From the NCBI GenBank assembly GCA_934636045.1, contig CAKTZP010000114.1:1-6825 (forward strand): DNA of 6,825 nucleotides. Direction: 5' to 3'. Under the pieces are notes generated by a model. It did not search any database and was not told the DNA's origin. It saw only the letters and a list, made by a program, of their open reading frames with translations. A program made the position numbers and the translations under genes. The stretch is from an uncultured Oscillospiraceae bacterium. Its GTDB lineage: Bacteria > Bacillota > Clostridia > Oscillospirales > Oscillospiraceae. Positions 5,190 through 6,825 of the stretch are shown here, in pieces. Numbering within the stretch: position 1 is the first letter of the stretch; each line of letters opens with the position of its first letter.

Positions 5190-6552
5190 ATCCGACACTG
5201 AGATCCTCGGTCGGATTTTTGATCATATTGGTGCTTTTGCCGCGGCCGCTGAGCGCAAAGGCCAGCGAGATTGGCCCAACGCGGCCGAAATACATTGTCG
5301 CGGTGATGATCAGCTTGCCCGCGCCGTTCAGCATCGGGGTCAAATTGCGGCTCAGGCCGACGGTAGCCGTAGCGCTGACGGTTTCAAACATTATATCGAT
5401 CGCCGGCGCGTCTACCACCGCTGCCAGCGCAACCGTGGAAAAAAATGCCGTGGCAAACGAGATGGCCGCAACGGCAGCCGCCTTGTGGATCACCTGCTCA
5501 GATATATGGCGGTGGTAAAGATTCACATTGTCGCGCCCCTTGATGACCGAAAACGCAGTCGCCGCCAAAACAGCCGCCGTGACGGTCTTGATGCCGCCGG
5601 CGGTACCGGCCGGCGAGCCGCCGATGAACATCAACAGCAGCGAAATAATTGCGCCGCCGTCTGTCAGCGCTTGCTGCGGCACGGTGGCAAACCCGGCGGT
5701 ACGGGTCGTGACCGACTGAAAAATTGCCGCCTGCAGCTTCTCCCCCGTCGACATGCCGCCAAGGGTCAGCGGGTTATTGCCCTCAAAGATCAGCAGCAGC
5801 GCCGCGCCGCCGAAAATCAGCAGCAGGGTCATAAAAATCGCCAGCTTGCTTTGGAGCGTCAGCCGCTTCCACAGGCGCAGCGGCGTTCCGCGCCGCTTCA
5901 GGCCGAGCACACGGACAACATCCCACCAGACAATGTAGCCGATGCCGCCGAGGACGATCAAAAGGCACGTGACGATGTTGATGAGCGGGTCGCGCGCATA
6001 GGCGCATAGGCTGTTTTCGGAAATAATATCGATGCCCGCGTTGCAGAAGGCGGAAACAGAGTTGAATATGGAGATCCAAATCCCGCGGGCACCGAACTGC
6101 GGAACGAACACCGTCATATATGCCAGCGCGCCAGCGCCCTCGACAATCAGCGTGCCGAGCAGCACCTTTTTCACAAAGCGAACCAGTCCGGAAAGCGTGT
6201 TGAGATTGAATGCGTCCTGAATCAGCAGTCGGGTGGAAATACCGATGCGCCGGTGGAACAGCAGCATCATCCACGAGATGATGGTCACAACGCCGAGACC
6301 GCCGATTTGGATGAGCAGCAGGATAACGGCCTGTCCGAAGGCGCTCCATGTGCTGACCGTCGGCAGGGTCACAAGCCCCGTCACACAGGTGGCAGTCGTT
6401 GCGGTAAAGAGTGCGTCGATATACGGGACGGACTGTCCGTCCGCCGCGCTGATGGGCAGCACCAGCAGCACGCTGCCCGAAAGAATCACCAGCAAAAAGC
6501 CCAGCAGGATAAACTGCGACGTTGTCAGATGAATCGTCGATTTTGGTTTCAT
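5188..6552 (-). CDS. ktrB: KtrB/TrkH-family potassium uptake pore
   Basis: This 454-residue integral membrane protein has four membrane-pore-membrane repeats. The four pore loops carry the selectivity-filter glycines: G59 (ATCVTGL), G173 (AFCNAGID), G287 (TTRTAGFAT) and G399 (ATATVGLS). The intramembrane gating loop GGSPAGTAGGIKT (311-323) and conserved R424 in YFGRVGP are both present. Family proteins form dimers bound to a KtrA ring and take up K+, often coupled to Na+. I chose the ATG at 6552 because it has a GGAGGGGGG site upstream and a promoter just beyond. The frame stays open upstream to 6678, but that extension would cross a terminator and the promoter. Only 14 bases separate it from ktrA. 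The pore-first order reverses the ktrAB arrangement of B. subtilis. Confidence 0.95.
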   Translation of the reverse strand: MKPKSTIHLTTSQFILLGFLLVILSGSVLLVLPISAADGQSVPYIDALFTATTATCVTGLVTLPTVSTWSAFGQAVILLLIQIGGLGVVTIISWMMLLFHRRIGISTRLLIQDAFNLNTLSGLVRFVKKVLLGTLIVEGAGALAYMTVFVPQFGARGIWISIFNSVSAFCNAGIDIISENSLCAYARDPLINIVTCLLIVLGGIGYIVWWDVVRVLGLKRRGTPLRLWKRLTLQSKLAIFMTLLLIFGGAALLLIFEGNNPLTLGGMSTGEKLQAAIFQSVTTRTAGFATVPQQALTDGGAIISLLLMFIGGSPAGTAGGIKTVTAAVLAATAFSVIKGRDNVNLYHRHISEQVIHKAAAVAAISFATAFFSTVALAAVVDAPAIDIMFETVSATATVGLSRNLTPMLNGAGKLIITATMYFGRVGPISLAFALSGRGKSTNMIKNPTEDLSVG

Positions 6553-6582
6553 TCGGTATCCCCCCTCCCGGTAGGCGCTCCT

Positions 6583-6611
6583 AGTATAGCACAGCCCTCC
6601 CGCACACGCAA
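6583..6611 (-). promoter_or_regulatory. Extended -10 promoter of the ktrBA operon
   Basis: On the minus strand the elements are TTGCGT, 17 bases, then TATACT, with TGC directly before the -10. The -10 is at 6583-6588 and the weak -35 at 6606-6611. Initiation near 6576 gives a leader of only about 24 bases, too short for a c-di-AMP or other riboswitch. Confidence 0.6.
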
Positions 6612-6635
6612 GCTGAAATCTCATCAAAACAATGT

Positions 6636-6664
6636 AAAAAAGCCCGCAGAGCTCCCTCTGCGGG
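6636..6664 (-). terminator. Strong intrinsic terminator of an upstream transcription unit
   Basis: On the minus strand CCCGCAGAG and CTCTGCGGG form a perfect 9-base-pair stem around a GGAG loop, followed by C and six T. It ends whatever is transcribed from beyond the window edge and isolates ktrBA. Confidence 0.92.
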
Positions 6665-6825
6665 ATCCAGACTGTCAAAAAAGTCCGTAACCGTCAAAAT
6701 CAGTTTCCTTATTTATGAATTTTTGTTCTCTGCGTTTTGACTTACAAAAACAGAGTGTTCCGAACTTTATCGCTCAAGAAATAGTTTGCTTCGCAAGAAT
6801 TTTGACTTACTGCGCAACTCACGCC
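6665..6825. other. AT-rich stretch without a supportable gene
   Basis: About 37% of the last 155 bases are G or C, clearly below the gene-bearing remainder. Two frames are open to the window edge: a minus-strand frame ending at a stop at 6742-6744, and a plus-strand frame from an ATG at 6715 with no ribosome binding site. Neither resembles a protein I know. The stretch lies just upstream of the terminator, so it may be the 3' untranslated end of a neighbouring transcript, or an untranslated RNA. Confidence 0.5.
6735..6810. repeat. Pair of 11-base direct repeats
   Basis: TTTTGACTTAC occurs on the plus strand at 6735-6745 and again at 6800-6810, 65 bases apart. The core heptamer also appears inverted (GTCAAAA) at 6674-6680 and 6693-6699. 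The first copy sits within a possible hairpin formed by CTCTG (6728-6732) and CAGAG (6751-6755). Confidence 0.5.

Noticed and set aside
565..6552. A KdpDE-like potassium-sensing link between the two-component genes and ktrBA
   Set aside because: The kinase has two helices and an outer domain, unlike KdpD's four-helix, Usp-containing layout, and four unrelated genes and several transcription boundaries lie between. Proximity alone does not support a link.
6553..6678. Upstream extension of ktrB by 42 codons to an ATG at 6678
   Set aside because: The extension would translate across an intrinsic terminator and the operon promoter. It contributes no family-like sequence, whereas the ATG at 6552 has a strong ribosome binding site and the usual KtrB length.
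6715..6825. Plus-strand open frame from an ATG at 6715 to the window edge
   Set aside because: No ribosome binding site precedes it, the encoded residues match nothing I know, and it overlaps the repeats. It is covered by the AT-rich region entry instead.

Overview
The window reads as ordinary chromosomal DNA of a Gram-positive Clostridia-class Firmicute, most likely an Oscillospiraceae-like gut anaerobe. The reasons are strong GGAGG-type ribosome binding sites, sigma-A-like promoters with exact 17-base spacers, high-GC coding DNA, a two-gene Ktr potassium system, and the clostridial cluster yqeG / M24 peptidase / efp / CD1247-like protein. The taxonomic call is inference, because no rRNA gene or other marker is present. 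Every gene I can support lies on the minus strand, so transcription runs from high to low coordinates.

Layout in transcription order: (1) 6665-6825 is AT-rich DNA (about 37% GC in the last 155 bases) with short repeats and no supportable gene; it ends in a strong intrinsic terminator at 6636-6664. (2) An extended -10 promoter leads into ktrB (6552-5188) and ktrA (5173-4523), which encode a potassium-uptake pore and its cytosolic RCK gating subunit. (3) The 162-base gap 4361-4522 carries a hairpin fused to a second extended -10 promoter. This drives yqeG (4360-3860), which overlaps an M24 aminopeptidase gene (3863-2799) by ATGA. (4) A 104-base gap holds a good internal promoter for efp (2694-2125), followed 30 bases later by a zinc-ribbon CD1247-like gene (2094-1639) and a strong terminator. 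(5) A 57-residue two-helix membrane protein gene (1546-1373) has its own promoter. (6) A hairpin and another extended -10 promoter precede a two-component operon: an OmpR-family response regulator (1221-565) and a membrane histidine kinase (from 568), which runs off the window edge.

Functionally, KtrB and KtrA form one potassium transporter. EF-P rescues ribosomes stalled on polyproline, and its neighbour is a proline-specific peptidase, a pairing that recurs across Firmicutes. The two-component pair is a complete envelope-sensing module, but nothing here identifies its signal or regulon.

I found no phage, CRISPR, transposon or obvious new defence system. The items most worth a second look are the short membrane protein gene, the AT-rich repeat-bearing edge, the acidic zinc-ribbon protein in the efp unit, and the repeated placement of hairpins directly against or over promoter -35 elements.
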